DNA of 64,000 bases, from assembly GCA_964602595.1 (NCBI GenBank), contig CAZRRO010000008.1, positions 186,001 through 250,000 on the forward strand, written 5' to 3'. A program made the translations under genes and the position numbers. Below the pieces are notes generated by a model. The model saw only the letters and a program-made list of their open reading frames with translations, ran no database searches and had not been told where the DNA came from. Below, piece after piece: positions 47,431 to 57,223 of the stretch (the first letter of the stretch is position 1; the number at the start of each line of letters is the position of its first letter). Origin of the DNA: CAIWAH01 sp964602595 (lineage in GTDB: Bacteria; Verrucomicrobiota; Verrucomicrobiia; Limisphaerales; UBA9464).

Positions 47431-48567
47431 ATGGCCGCCCCCGCAAAACCCGCCGACGTTAAAACCGTCGTTGAAACCGAAGTTCCCAAGCTGTCCGCCG
47501 CCAAGTCCCGTGACCTGGAAACCGCGATCTCGACGATCACGAAGTCGTTCGGCGAAGGCGCCATCATGCGCCTGGGATCACAGGTTTCGCGGCCGATCGA
47601 GGTCATTCCGTCGGGAGCGCTCGCGATTGACCTGGCGCTCGGGGTCGGCGGCGTGCCGCGGGGCCGTATCATCGAGATTTACGGACCGGAATCTTCCGGC
47701 AAGACCACGCTGATGCTCCATCTGATCGCCAACGCCCAGAAGGCAGGCGGCGTGGCGGCGTTCATCGACGCGGAACATGCGCTGGACCCGGGCTACGCCA
47801 AGAAGCTCGGCGTGGATCTCGACAACCTGCTCGTGTCGCAGCCGGACTCCGGTGAGGAAGCCCTCACGATCTGCGAGACGCTCGCCCGCTCCAACGCGCT
47901 CGACATCATCGTGGTGGACTCGGTGGCCGCGCTCGTGCCGAAGGCGGAGCTCGAGGGCGAGATGGGCATGGCCACGATGGGCATGCAGGCACGCCTGATG
48001 TCGCAGGCGCTGCGCAAGCTCACCGCCATCCTCAGCAAGGCGAAGACGACCTGCCTCTTCACCAACCAGCTCCGCGAAAAAGTCGGCGTGATGTTCGGCA
48101 ATCCCGAGACGACGCCGGGCGGCAAGGCGCTCAAATTCTACGCGAGCGTGCGCATCGACATCCGGCGCAAGGACGCTATCAAGGACAACGCCGGCACCGT
48201 GCTGGGCAACCACGTGAAGGTGAAGATCGTGAAGAACAAGGTGGCCCCGCCGTTCGCCGAGGCGGAGTTCGACATCATCTTCAACCACGGCATCGACAAG
48301 GAAGGCAGCACGCTGGATGTCGGCATCGAGAACGGCGTCGTGGAGAAGAAGGGCGCCTGGTTGCAGTTCGCCGGCGAACTCATCGGCCAGGGCAAGGAAG
48401 CCGCCCGCAAGGCGCTGGCCGAGAAGCCCGAGCTGATGAAGAAGATCACCGAAGCCATCCTGCTCAAGCGCAGCGGTGTGGTCGCGGAGGAAGGCGCCAA
48501 GGGGGAGAAGGGCGAGAAAGCAGAAAAACCCGATAAGGTGGACAAGGCTGAAAAATCCAAAGGGTGA
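47431..48567 (+). CDS. recA: RecA recombinase
   Basis: 378 aa. Catalyses strand exchange and induces SOS autoproteolysis. Walker A is GPESSGKTTLMLHL, and the family sequences GDGAI-like SFGEGAIMRLG, EHALDPGYAKKLGVDLDNLL and TNQLREKVGVMFGNPETTPG are present. An N-terminal extension of about 20 residues and a Lys/Glu-rich C-terminal tail are longer than in E. coli. The ATG at 47431 is chosen; no homology is expected before it. Chromosomal housekeeping gene next to tRNA-Gly. Confidence 0.98.
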   Translation: MAAPAKPADVKTVVETEVPKLSAAKSRDLETAISTITKSFGEGAIMRLGSQVSRPIEVIPSGALAIDLALGVGGVPRGRIIEIYGPESSGKTTLMLHLIANAQKAGGVAAFIDAEHALDPGYAKKLGVDLDNLLVSQPDSGEEALTICETLARSNALDIIVVDSVAALVPKAELEGEMGMATMGMQARLMSQALRKLTAILSKAKTTCLFTNQLREKVGVMFGNPETTPGGKALKFYASVRIDIRRKDAIKDNAGTVLGNHVKVKIVKNKVAPPFAEAEFDIIFNHGIDKEGSTLDVGIENGVVEKKGAWLQFAGELIGQGKEAARKALAEKPELMKKITEAILLKRSGVVAEEGAKGEKGEKAEKPDKVDKAEKSKG

Positions 48568-48956
48568 GCCCGAAGCCAGAGCAATTCTGGAATGCCTGGA
48601 AGACGGAGCCGGCGCTGCGCGAGTTGGCGGAGCGCTGGCTAACGAAGCCGGATGGGGAGTGGGCGGACGAATCGGTGGAGCTTTACCGGCTCATTGACCA
48701 CGATCCGGATCGGGCCCTGCAGGCGATCTTTTGCGCCGCCCAACTGACCTCCGAGCCCCTGCTCTTGGCCAACTTGGCAGCCGGGCCGCTGGAAGATTTC
48801 CTCGGCCGGCACGGCGAACAGTATCTCGACGTGTTCCACGCCTTGGCCTTGCGGGAGCGTGCCTTGCGCGAAGTCCTCGACGGCGTCTGGCAGGGTTCCA
48901 TGCCCAAGCGGGTTTGGCATCGGATCGAAATCCTGAGGCAAAGCGCGTTCTCCTGA
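48564..48956 (+). CDS. DUF6869-like protein
   Basis: 130 aa with a GTG start overlapping the recA stop. DPDRALQAIFCAAQLTSEPL, ANLAAGPLEDFLGRHGEQYL and LREVLDGVWQGSMPKRVWHR match the small helical DUF6869 pattern. Function unknown. Coupling to recA suggests co-expression. Confidence 0.78.
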   Translation: MSPKPEQFWNAWKTEPALRELAERWLTKPDGEWADESVELYRLIDHDPDRALQAIFCAAQLTSEPLLLANLAAGPLEDFLGRHGEQYLDVFHALALRERALREVLDGVWQGSMPKRVWHRIEILRQSAFS

Positions 48957-49023
48957 GCACCGGTCGGTTGATCCCATCGCGAACATCCTTCCGCCGGCCG
49001 GCCTGTCCCGTTAATGCTCCGCC

Positions 49024-49881
49024 ATGCGACCGGAATCCGAGCTGCTGAAGGGCGTGGCCCTGTTTCAATTCCTCGACGATCACGAGCGGGCCGACCTCGC
49101 AGGCCAGCTGGAAGTCGTCCGGTTCAAGGCCGGCGAGCAACTCTTCCAGATTGGTGAACCCGGCGAAGCGCTCTTCGTCATCCGCACCGGTGCCGTCGAA
49201 GCCTATTTCAAGAACGATACCGGCGAACGCATCACGCTCGAGGCCGTGATGCCCGGCGGCTTCATCGGCGAACTGTCGCTACTCGACAGCGGGCCGCGCA
49301 GCGCCTCGGCCGTGGCCACCGAGGACACCGAGGCGTTGCGGCTCAATCGCGCCAACCTGGAGAAATTCCTCAGTCTCCGCCCCCAGGCCGCGATGGACCT
49401 GCTGGCGGCCATGGGCAAACGGATGCGCTTCACGGCTGAGCGCCTGCGCCACACCGCCACCCGCAACGCCAACGAGGAGTCCGCGGATCGCCGCACGCTG
49501 GTGCAGAAGGGCGCCGACTGGATCGCGGAATTCGCCGGGAGCATCACCTTCCTCATGCTGCACGTGGTCTGGTTCGGCCTCTGGTTGCTGCTGAATTCCG
49601 TGAAGATTCCCGGAGTCCCGCAGTGGGACCCGTTTCCGTTCGGCTTCCTGACGCTGACCGTTTCGCTGGAGGCGATCTTCCTCTCAGTGTTCGTGCTGCT
49701 GAGCCAGAACCGGCAAGCGGCGAAAGACCGCGTGCGTTCGGACATCGAGTATGACGTGAACCTGAAGGCGGAACTCGAGATTGTGAACCTGCACGAGAAA
49801 ATGGACCGCCTGACCGCCGACGTGCTGAAGCATCTCGAGGAACTGCGTCGGGACACGCGGGTGCTGCGGAACGACCGGTGA
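49024..49881 (+). CDS. cyclic-nucleotide-binding domain + DUF1003 membrane protein
   Basis: 285 aa. The N-terminal cNMP-binding fold (about residues 8-125) includes FKAGEQLFQIGEPGEALFVI, GGFIGELSLLDSGPRSASAV. The DUF1003 part then has two membrane helices (ITFLMLHVVWFGLWLLLN and LEAIFLSVFVLLSQ) and a C-terminal coiled coil (KAELEIVNLHEKMDRLTADV). Probably an inner-membrane protein controlled by a nucleotide. The stop lies 10 bases before the convergent pseudopilin gene. Confidence 0.9.
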   Translation: MRPESELLKGVALFQFLDDHERADLAGQLEVVRFKAGEQLFQIGEPGEALFVIRTGAVEAYFKNDTGERITLEAVMPGGFIGELSLLDSGPRSASAVATEDTEALRLNRANLEKFLSLRPQAAMDLLAAMGKRMRFTAERLRHTATRNANEESADRRTLVQKGADWIAEFAGSITFLMLHVVWFGLWLLLNSVKIPGVPQWDPFPFGFLTLTVSLEAIFLSVFVLLSQNRQAAKDRVRSDIEYDVNLKAELEIVNLHEKMDRLTADVLKHLEELRRDTRVLRNDR

Positions 49882-49891
49882 CGATTGGGAA

Positions 49892-50713
49892 CTACTTCGC
49901 CACGGTCGTCCGCTCCTGGATCCACTTCAGGTCCTGGCTACGAGGCACAACGAGGTTGTGGTCGAGCCGTTGGCCTAGGGTTGCCTTTCGAAAGGTCCGG
50001 GCATCGCGCCAGCGATGGGATTCGGCGTGCCCATCGGAAAAGCCAATCACGCCGCCCTGATTGTGGTGCACGGCGGGCAGGTGAAAGAACTGGTCGTTGG
50101 CATTGCCGGGCATCAACACGATGAACGCCGGCGTGCACAGGCTCTGCGGCGAAAGGTCCTGGAATTGGAAGGTGTTCGCCGGTGCCGGCAGGTCGGCCGC
50201 CTTGCGAAACGAGCGGTAGCGGGCCGACAGGCGGTTCTGCATGTCGGCATTGGGACCCAGGTAGAGGTTCATGGCGTAGCTCCGCACCTGGGGCACCGGG
50301 CGACCGCGGCTGAGGACATGCGTGGTCTTGTCCCCGGGACATTTGTAAATGTCCTTGGCCTGGACGTAGGCGGCGAACGCTGCGTAGCGCCGGTCCACCA
50401 GATAGGCGGTGTTGGTGAAGGCGCCGGCGAAGCTGTGGTATCCGCCCATCACCCACAGTTTTGGCCCGGCGCCCGCGGCGGAATCCACTTCGCCATTGGT
50501 TACCAACGCGTCTGCCGAATCACCGCTGTAAAGCAACGAGGTCAGCCCGAGCTGCCGCTGGTTGTTCACGCACTTGATGCGCTGAGCCTGCTCCTTCGCG
50601 CGGGACAGCGCTGGCAACAGCAGGCCAGCCAAGATCGCAATAATCGCAATGACCACCAGCAGCTCGATCAGCGTGAAGCCACGGCACCGCGTCTGAGTCG
50701 GCGGGGGAGTCAT
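49892..50713 (-). CDS. prepilin-type N-terminal methylation domain protein (pseudopilin-like)
   Basis: 273 aa. The type IV prepilin signal CRGFTLIELLVVIAIIAILA is followed by GLLLPALSRAKEQAQ, and the C-terminal GVIGFSDGHAESHRW resembles the H-x9-DG tail of abundant planctomycete and verrucomicrobial pseudopilins. Such proteins occur in many paralogs in these phyla and may form secretion or surface fibres. The start at 50713 is chosen for a short positively charged lead; a longer start at 50752 is possible. Confidence 0.88.
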   Translation of the reverse strand: MTPPPTQTRCRGFTLIELLVVIAIIAILAGLLLPALSRAKEQAQRIKCVNNQRQLGLTSLLYSGDSADALVTNGEVDSAAGAGPKLWVMGGYHSFAGAFTNTAYLVDRRYAAFAAYVQAKDIYKCPGDKTTHVLSRGRPVPQVRSYAMNLYLGPNADMQNRLSARYRSFRKAADLPAPANTFQFQDLSPQSLCTPAFIVLMPGNANDQFFHLPAVHHNQGGVIGFSDGHAESHRWRDARTFRKATLGQRLDHNLVVPRSQDLKWIQERTTVAK

Positions 50714-50816
50714 TTCGGGGCCATGCTCGCCATAGTCTCCTGCGGTTTGCACTCTCGAATCCGCGCCGGCGCCGCGATGGGTTGTAAGGACTTCGTTGAG
50801 GGGTAAGGATCATTCC

Positions 50817-52046
50817 ATGCGCAAATTCTCGCCGCGAGCCGTCACGCTGCTCCCCTTGCTGGTCGCCCTGCTGGCGGGCTTCGGTTGCGTTTCCCGGCCG
50901 CCCGCCGCCCGCGTCACCGGCCCGTGGAACCTTGCCGCGCTCGCGAACACTCCAGCAGTCGAATGGGGTAAAACCGACGGCCTGGTGCAGGAGGTCTTCT
51001 ACGCCGGTGAACCGCTAAACGGGAAACCGACCCGAGTCTTCGCCTATCTCGGTCGACCGTGGGACCTACGCATAGGAAATCCTCAACCTGTTCGCCGGCC
51101 AGCCATGGTGCTGGTGCATGGCGGCGGTGGAAAGGCGTTCAAAGAATGGGCGGAACATTGGGCTCGCAGCGGCTACGTTGCGTTGGCCATGGACCTTTCC
51201 GGCAATGGCCCCAACGGGCGTCTGCCCGACGGCGGGCCGGACCAAGCCGATGCGGTGAAATTCCGCGACTTCACCGACTCCGACGCGACCAACATGTGGA
51301 CCTACCATGCCGTCGCCGCCGTGGTGCGGGGACATTCGTTGCTCCGTTCGCTGCCCGACGTGGACCCCGAACACATTGGCATTACCGGCATCAGTTGGGG
51401 TGGTTACCTGACCTGCATCGTGGCAGGCATTGATCCGCGGCTGAAGGTGGCTGTGCCCGTCTACGGTTGTGGATTCCTGGGCGACAACAGCGTGTGGACG
51501 GCTGGTTCGCTGGCGGCCATGACGCCGGAGGCCCGCCAACGCTGGCTTCGCCTGTTCGATCCCAGCCAATATCTCGGCGGCGTGCGCTGCCCGACCCTGT
51601 TCCTCAATGGCACCACGGACTTCGCCTATCCGCTCGACAGCTACCAACGGTCCTACCGTCTGGTTCCTCCACAACACCGGAACGTTTCGGTGGTCGTGGA
51701 CCTGCCGCACGGACACATATGGACGTTTCCGGAAGTAGATGCCTTCGTGGACAGCGTGCTGCGGAAGGGGAAACCACCGCTGGCGATTTTCGAGACCGAA
51801 TTGAAGGGACAGGTCCTATCCGCGGCGGTCGGAGACCCGGCCCGCCTGCGCGACGCCACCCTGTGTTACACCACCGATGTCGGTCCGTGGCAGAAGCGGC
51901 GTTGGCAAACGGTCCCCGCCCGAATCGACGGGCACGGCATCGCGGCCGAACTCCCCACCATGCGGCCGCTGGTCGCCTTCCTGGCCGCGACCGACACCAA
52001 CGGCCTGCGTCGAAGTAGCGAACATGTCGAACTGCCCGCTCGCTGA
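50817..52046 (+). CDS. lipoprotein alpha/beta-hydrolase, acetyl-xylan-esterase/dienelactone-hydrolase-like
   Basis: 409 aa. A lipobox (LLVALLAGFGC) predicts a lipidated envelope protein. The hydrolase core has MVLVHGGGGKAFKEWAEHWA (oxyanion side), the nucleophile elbow GITGISWGGYLT, the acid in TLFLNGTTDFAYP and the His in VVVDLPHGHIW. Substrate unknown; family relatives act on acetylated sugars or peptides. The 105-base gap upstream separates it from the divergent pseudopilin. Confidence 0.85.
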   Translation: MRKFSPRAVTLLPLLVALLAGFGCVSRPPAARVTGPWNLAALANTPAVEWGKTDGLVQEVFYAGEPLNGKPTRVFAYLGRPWDLRIGNPQPVRRPAMVLVHGGGGKAFKEWAEHWARSGYVALAMDLSGNGPNGRLPDGGPDQADAVKFRDFTDSDATNMWTYHAVAAVVRGHSLLRSLPDVDPEHIGITGISWGGYLTCIVAGIDPRLKVAVPVYGCGFLGDNSVWTAGSLAAMTPEARQRWLRLFDPSQYLGGVRCPTLFLNGTTDFAYPLDSYQRSYRLVPPQHRNVSVVVDLPHGHIWTFPEVDAFVDSVLRKGKPPLAIFETELKGQVLSAAVGDPARLRDATLCYTTDVGPWQKRRWQTVPARIDGHGIAAELPTMRPLVAFLAATDTNGLRRSSEHVELPAR

Positions 52047-52061
52047 CCGGAGAGACTCAGC

Positions 52062-55000
52062 TCACGGCAGCGCCCGCAACTGGCCCGCGGCATTTACCGC
52101 CCAGAACCCCACGCCGTCGAAGCCGCCTTCCACCACGAGTTGGCGGATCTGTTTCGCTTCCAGTTCGGCCAACTGCGCCGCATTCACGGCCGGATCCAGC
52201 CGCGGCTCGAACAGGAAGGTTTCCCAGAAGTTGTGATGGCCGGGCGAGTAGGTCTGCGCGGCGCCGGCGCGCAGGATGAGGGGTTCGCTGGTCAGGCCGA
52301 TGATACGGGTCTCGACGAAGCCGAGGTTCGGGGCGGTGTAGCCGGCACTCGGGCCTTTCGGCGGCTGGGGCCACCAGAACTGCGGCTGGACCACGACCTG
52401 GGACTTGTTCGTGAAGGCCCGGTTCTGGAGCAACGAATCCGACCGGATGACCGGGCATGGGATCAGCAGAACGGTATCATTCAGCGTCGTGCTCGGGCCG
52501 GAGAAATCGAAGGTCGCCTGCGGGGCGGCATACTTCGCCTCCAGGGTGAGCATGAAGTCCCGCACGGTTACCCACGGCGCCTGCGGGGCGGTGGCCGAGC
52601 GAATCACCGGGGTCGTCAGCGTCAGCACCCGTCGGTTTGCACCCAAACCGACGGCCCAGGAATCGCGCAGGTCATCGCCGCTCCGGCCGTGCTTGAACTC
52701 CGGCCAGGAGCTGACGTCGTTGGTGAGCCGGACCACTTCGTCGCCGATCCGGGAGACGAATTGCCCCTCGGTGTAGATCGACGTCGTGAGGTTGGCCTCG
52801 GTAAGCCGGCGGGACCCGGAGGTTAGATTCAGTTCGCACTTCAGCCGATGTTTCGCGAACACGTCGGAGTATTCCCCTTCCAGCACGCAAAGCGTTTCCG
52901 TCGTCGGCAGAAGGAAGGTCGTAATCGGGGTCGCCTTGGGCTGGGGCAACGGCCGGACCTGCTTCAGGTCCAGTGTGCCCGGCGCGACCCGCTTGTATTC
53001 GAAGTCGAGGGCGAACTCCGTCTTCGTCGGGAACATCTGGGCGTAGCCGTTGGCCACCGTGGCAAGGAGGCTGACCAATTGCTGGTAGTCGGTCTCCCAC
53101 CGCATGACGTAGCCGCCCAGCGGCACCCGGGCCGAACTCTGCCGCAAGGCCACGGAGGTGAAGCCGCCGGAACGGTAAAAGTCCACGGTCTCCGGTCGCG
53201 CCGCATTGTCGGGGTTCGTAATGGACTCGGCCCCAAGTTGCGATACAAGCCGGCCGTCGAGCGACACACTGCCGAACTGCTTCTGCCAATTCACCGTCGC
53301 CACGCCGTTGGCCATTTCAATCTCGTCCGGATACGAGTGGTGCACGAGCACGGCCATACCGACTTCGTCCTCCTTCACGCCACGGCGGAGGCGTTCAAGG
53401 AAAGCGTTGTCGTTGTAGAAGCTCGCGTAGACCCGCTGGATTGCCCGGAACACGCCGCGCTCGTTGCTCTCCGTCGGGTCACACGCCGACGGCCCGGCGG
53501 CGTCAGCATCAAGCTCGTCCGCGAGGCAGCCGCTGAAGCTGTCGTAGAGCCCCGCCCCAGTGAAGTCTTCGCCATCCTCGACGTTGGTCGAACTGCGGAA
53601 CCGCAGTTTCCGCGTGCCGTCGAAGCCCGCGTTGGTCAGCGCCCCGAGAATGGCCGCCTGCTGGGCGGCGGAAAACTTCGCGGTTTTCGTGAAGGTGTCC
53701 CGCACCGCGAGCAGGCGCACTTGGGCAGAAAGGACATCGTTGGCATCGGTGAGGCCGTTCAGCCGGAAGGCGATCTCCTCCCGCAGCGTGCGACCACTGG
53801 GGAGCGCTTGCGCCAGGAACTCGTCCCACAGGTCAAATGTCAGGGCTATGGCCGGCTCCGAGTTGGCCGGCACGACGCGGCGCAGCAGACCGTAGTTGGC
53901 CGCCTTGCCGCCGACGTGGCGGACCGCGTCGGGACGCAGCTCCTGCACGTTCGTGGCGATGAGCCCGAGCGCCTGCTTGGGCACGTAGCGGATCGGGGTC
54001 GGCAGCTTGAGCGCGAGCAGGTCGTCCCGGACGGCCGCCGGCAACTGGCCTTCGACATCAATCAACGTCGCCGTCGCGAAGAACAGTTGTTCCGTCCGCA
54101 GGGCGACTTCGCGGCCGGCGAGTGCCAGTGCCTCGGCCCGCTTGGCCGGGTCGGCAAACCAGACGAACGGCACGCCGTGCCCTTGGGCCAGGATGGCGAC
54201 GTGCGAATTGGGCGTAGCCGGCGCCAGCGTGATGATACCCGCCACGAACGGCACCTCCGCCGGCACCGCGTCCGTCAGCAGGATGTCCGTGGCGCGCAGG
54301 CGGCCGCTGGCGTAGGCCGAGTGGATCTCAGCCGTCGGCACGTAGGTTAGCCGGCCCAAGGCCCAGCCGGCGCTGTAAACCGCGTCGCTGGTCAGCCAGC
54401 GTTCCGACGACGAGACTTCAAATCCCGCCGCGGCCAGCCAGTCGCGATTCGCCTGCGCGGTCGGGACCTGCTCGAACGTGGGCAAGTAGAACGCACGAGT
54501 CCCGGCCGGCGCACGCACGGCCGCCTCCACGAGCCGCAGCCACCGCAGGACTTCGTCACGGGTGAACGCATCCTGGCCCACGAACTGGATGCCGAATTCG
54601 CCCCGTCCGTCGCCGGGCACCAGCACCGCCCCGAGCACGGCGAGCTGATTGGTCCGGTGCAGCGTGCGTTGGTCGAAGTCGGCACGCGACATCCCGAGGA
54701 ACGGCGCCAGCCGCAGCTTGGCGTAGTTGTAGTGAAAGGGATGTTTGTTGCTGTCCTGGAACCACACTCGCGTCTCGTCGCCGAGCAGGATGGCGAACTT
54801 CACCCAGTTGACCCCCGGTTCGCCGAACGACGCAAAGGTGGGCACCACAAACGGATCATCAGGCAGGGTCAGCTGGTTCCGGCCATCGTCCGCAGCGGTC
54901 TTGGTCCGGCTGACGACCCGGAAATAGCGGGCGATGTTCGTGGGCGCGGTCACGTCGGCGAAGTCGAACGCACCGCCGTGAAACACCGCCGCCTCGGTCC

Positions 55001-55175
55001 ACGCGGAGAGATCCGGCGAAGCTTGGAGCACCTGCACGCGGTTGGACTCGCCGGCCGAACGGAGGTGAAGCCACCCATGGACATCGGGCGGCGCAACTTC
55101 CAGCCCAGCCGCCTGGAGTGCCAGGCCGATGCTCCACCCGACGACAGCCGCCAGCCAACGAGGCCAAGGACTCAT
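52062..55175 (-). CDS. exported PEP-synthase/PPDK-like protein
   Basis: 1037 aa. An apparent signal peptide (WLAAVVGWSIGLALQAAG) precedes a beta domain. A PEP-utilising mobile-type segment (APATPNSHVAILAQGHGVPF) comes before a PPDK N-terminal-type domain (VGGKAANYGLLRRVVPANSE; KLRFRSSTNVEDGEDFTG). In soluble PEP synthases the order is reversed and the enzyme is cytoplasmic, so this looks like an exported or repurposed member. The ATG at 55175 is preferred over a longer open frame without a signal. Function unknown. Confidence 0.7.
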   Translation of the reverse strand: MSPWPRWLAAVVGWSIGLALQAAGLEVAPPDVHGWLHLRSAGESNRVQVLQASPDLSAWTEAAVFHGGAFDFADVTAPTNIARYFRVVSRTKTAADDGRNQLTLPDDPFVVPTFASFGEPGVNWVKFAILLGDETRVWFQDSNKHPFHYNYAKLRLAPFLGMSRADFDQRTLHRTNQLAVLGAVLVPGDGRGEFGIQFVGQDAFTRDEVLRWLRLVEAAVRAPAGTRAFYLPTFEQVPTAQANRDWLAAAGFEVSSSERWLTSDAVYSAGWALGRLTYVPTAEIHSAYASGRLRATDILLTDAVPAEVPFVAGIITLAPATPNSHVAILAQGHGVPFVWFADPAKRAEALALAGREVALRTEQLFFATATLIDVEGQLPAAVRDDLLALKLPTPIRYVPKQALGLIATNVQELRPDAVRHVGGKAANYGLLRRVVPANSEPAIALTFDLWDEFLAQALPSGRTLREEIAFRLNGLTDANDVLSAQVRLLAVRDTFTKTAKFSAAQQAAILGALTNAGFDGTRKLRFRSSTNVEDGEDFTGAGLYDSFSGCLADELDADAAGPSACDPTESNERGVFRAIQRVYASFYNDNAFLERLRRGVKEDEVGMAVLVHHSYPDEIEMANGVATVNWQKQFGSVSLDGRLVSQLGAESITNPDNAARPETVDFYRSGGFTSVALRQSSARVPLGGYVMRWETDYQQLVSLLATVANGYAQMFPTKTEFALDFEYKRVAPGTLDLKQVRPLPQPKATPITTFLLPTTETLCVLEGEYSDVFAKHRLKCELNLTSGSRRLTEANLTTSIYTEGQFVSRIGDEVVRLTNDVSSWPEFKHGRSGDDLRDSWAVGLGANRRVLTLTTPVIRSATAPQAPWVTVRDFMLTLEAKYAAPQATFDFSGPSTTLNDTVLLIPCPVIRSDSLLQNRAFTNKSQVVVQPQFWWPQPPKGPSAGYTAPNLGFVETRIIGLTSEPLILRAGAAQTYSPGHHNFWETFLFEPRLDPAVNAAQLAELEAKQIRQLVVEGGFDGVGFWAVNAAGQLRALP

Positions 55176-55345
55176 GCCCGCAGCGTGACTTTTGGGTGGC
55201 CGGGTGCAAGCGGAGCGTGACGGCTGCGACGTGGGACCGGGAGAGCGTGTTTCCGAAGGCATGATGCACCCGATTATCCGCCGAGCGTGCGGTTTCGGAT
55301 GCACCGACGGTTCCGTAGAACAGGCGGTCCGATGGCCATTCTGGC

Positions 55346-56740
55346 CTACTTGCCGTCGCGGATCGTCACCTGGCCGAGCCGGGAGTTGTTGATGGACTCG
55401 GCCAGCAGGCGGGCGGCTTCCTGCGGGGCGTGAAAGCCCATGGAGTTTTCCGCCTCGATGAAGTCGAGATACCACTGGGCCTTGCGCTGATAATCCTGCG
55501 CCTTGGCGAGGGCGTTGGTGGCGGCGCCGCTGGCCTTGGCTGCCTTGAGGTCCTTGATCAGGTCCATCAGGGCGTCCATCGCCTGGTTCCGCATCTTGAA
55601 GGTGCGGTCCTGGATGGTCTCGACGCGGGCCTTAAGTTCCGCCTCGGGCCATTTGTGGCAGGTCTGGCAGGCGTGGTTGAGGTTCAGCATCGGACTGCGG
55701 ACGTGGTGGTCGCTGATCTTGGTGGCGCCAACGCGCTTGAACGGCATGTGGCAGTCGGCGCAGGCGACGCCGGAGCGGGCGTGGATGCCCTGGTTCCACA
55801 GCTCGAACTCGGGGTGCTGGGCCTTGAGAACCGGCGCGCCGCTGTCCGCATGGGTCCAGTCCTTGTGGCCGACCTCGTCGTAGTAGGCGAGAATCTTGTC
55901 CGCCTCGAGACCGTTGTGCCACGGATAGACAAGCCGCTTCTCGGGTCCCTTGAAGTAGTATTCGACGTGGCATTGGCCGCAGACGTAGGAGCGCAATTCC
56001 TGGCGGGTCGCGTCGCGGTTTACGTCGTAATCCTTCACGCCCTGACCGGCTTTCAGGGCCTTCATGCCCTCGATGAAGCCGGGGCGGGTGATGCGCAGCG
56101 CCATCGTCTGCGAATCATGGCAGTCGATGCAGGTGACCGGATGCTCCACGTGCGTCCGAGCCTCGGTGTAGGGCATCTGGTTCATCTTCTCGAAGCCCTT
56201 GGTGAGGTCACCCTCGCCCAGTTTCTTGTAGGGCACATAGACGGAGCCATGGCAGTGCATGCAGGTGCCCGGCTGCTTCACCACTTGCTGGCGTTCGGTG
56301 AAGGTCTGGTCGTCGAGCATGAAGGCGTGGCCGCGTTCCTCGCGGAAATCCTTCGAGAAGGCATAGCCGGCCCACAGGGTTTTGAGCCGGGGATCCTCCT
56401 CGAGGCGCGACTGTGCCACGGTGGAGCGGGGGTCGGCGCCGGTCGGCGTGCGGGGCACGGCTTCGCTGCCGCCGTATTTCGTGCGCTGCTGGTCCACCGT
56501 GCGTTTGTAGTCGTCGTATTGGAACGGGAAGTTTTTCCCCCACACCGAGGGGTCGGTGGTGTCATCGGTGAGTTCCACGACCCGGAAGAAGGGGTTCCTC
56601 CCCTCCTGCTTGCGCTCCATGATGTTGGTCAGGAATGCCAGGCCGACAACGGTCACGCCGATGGCGACCAGGATGACCAGCAGCGAGACGCGGAAAGCCT
56701 GGCTGCGGGTCCGGGCAGGGATGGGAGTTTCGGTATTCAT
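55346..56740 (-). CDS. nrfA: ammonia-forming cytochrome c nitrite reductase
   Basis: 464 aa. Reduces nitrite to ammonium in the periplasm with six electrons. The N-terminal helix (LLVILVAIGVTVVGLAFL) anchors or exports it. Five heme motifs are CMHCH, CIDCH, CGQCH, CADCH and CQTCH. The active-site region CGQCHVEYYFKG and the His in IHARSGVACADCH are conserved. The first motif, CxxCK in classical NrfA, is CMHCH here, so the catalytic heme would have a histidine rather than lysine ligand. It follows nrfH by 18 bases. Confidence 0.93.
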   Translation of the reverse strand: MNTETPIPARTRSQAFRVSLLVILVAIGVTVVGLAFLTNIMERKQEGRNPFFRVVELTDDTTDPSVWGKNFPFQYDDYKRTVDQQRTKYGGSEAVPRTPTGADPRSTVAQSRLEEDPRLKTLWAGYAFSKDFREERGHAFMLDDQTFTERQQVVKQPGTCMHCHGSVYVPYKKLGEGDLTKGFEKMNQMPYTEARTHVEHPVTCIDCHDSQTMALRITRPGFIEGMKALKAGQGVKDYDVNRDATRQELRSYVCGQCHVEYYFKGPEKRLVYPWHNGLEADKILAYYDEVGHKDWTHADSGAPVLKAQHPEFELWNQGIHARSGVACADCHMPFKRVGATKISDHHVRSPMLNLNHACQTCHKWPEAELKARVETIQDRTFKMRNQAMDALMDLIKDLKAAKASGAATNALAKAQDYQRKAQWYLDFIEAENSMGFHAPQEAARLLAESINNSRLGQVTIRDGK

Positions 56741-56758
56741 GGCGAAGGGATTGGCGGT

Positions 56759-57223
56759 TCAGCGGCGTGGGTGACCGACGTCGCCGTGGCATTGCAGGCA
56801 GGCCGTCTGCCCGTTGCCGGCGTGAGCCTCGATGGCCTCGACGATCGGCGTATGGCATTTGCGGCAGGCGGATTCGGTGACGCGGCGGTTGCGTTCCGTG
56901 ATGCGGAGCGGGTCGGGGAAGTTGCCGGTCGTGAAGTAGAGCGAGTGGAAGAAACCGTTCTCGGCCTTGGTGAGATACTTGGGAATCAGGCCGGGCGGGG
57001 TGTGGCAGTCGTTGCAGGTCGCCACGGACCGGTGGCTCGACTTGATCCACGCGTCGTAGTGGTCCTGCATGATGTGGCAGTTGGCGCAGGCTTGGGGATT
57101 GTTGGTCAGATACGACCCGCCCTTGGCATAGACGAACGTGTAAAGACCACCGCCGACGGCAACGCCGAGGGCCACGCCGGCCGAAATGCCCCAGAGCTTG
57201 GTATTGCGGGTCAGGTCTTTCAC
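56759..57223 (-). CDS. nrfH: NrfH, quinol-oxidising tetraheme cytochrome c
   Basis: 154 aa. NapC/NirT family. One N-terminal helix (GISAGVALGVAVGGGLYTFV) and four CxxCH motifs: CANCH, CNDCH, CRKCH, CLQCH. Passes electrons from menaquinol to NrfA, encoded next in the same operon. Upstream (57224-57444) no further gene is seen. Confidence 0.93.
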   Translation of the reverse strand: MKDLTRNTKLWGISAGVALGVAVGGGLYTFVYAKGGSYLTNNPQACANCHIMQDHYDAWIKSSHRSVATCNDCHTPPGLIPKYLTKAENGFFHSLYFTTGNFPDPLRITERNRRVTESACRKCHTPIVEAIEAHAGNGQTACLQCHGDVGHPRR

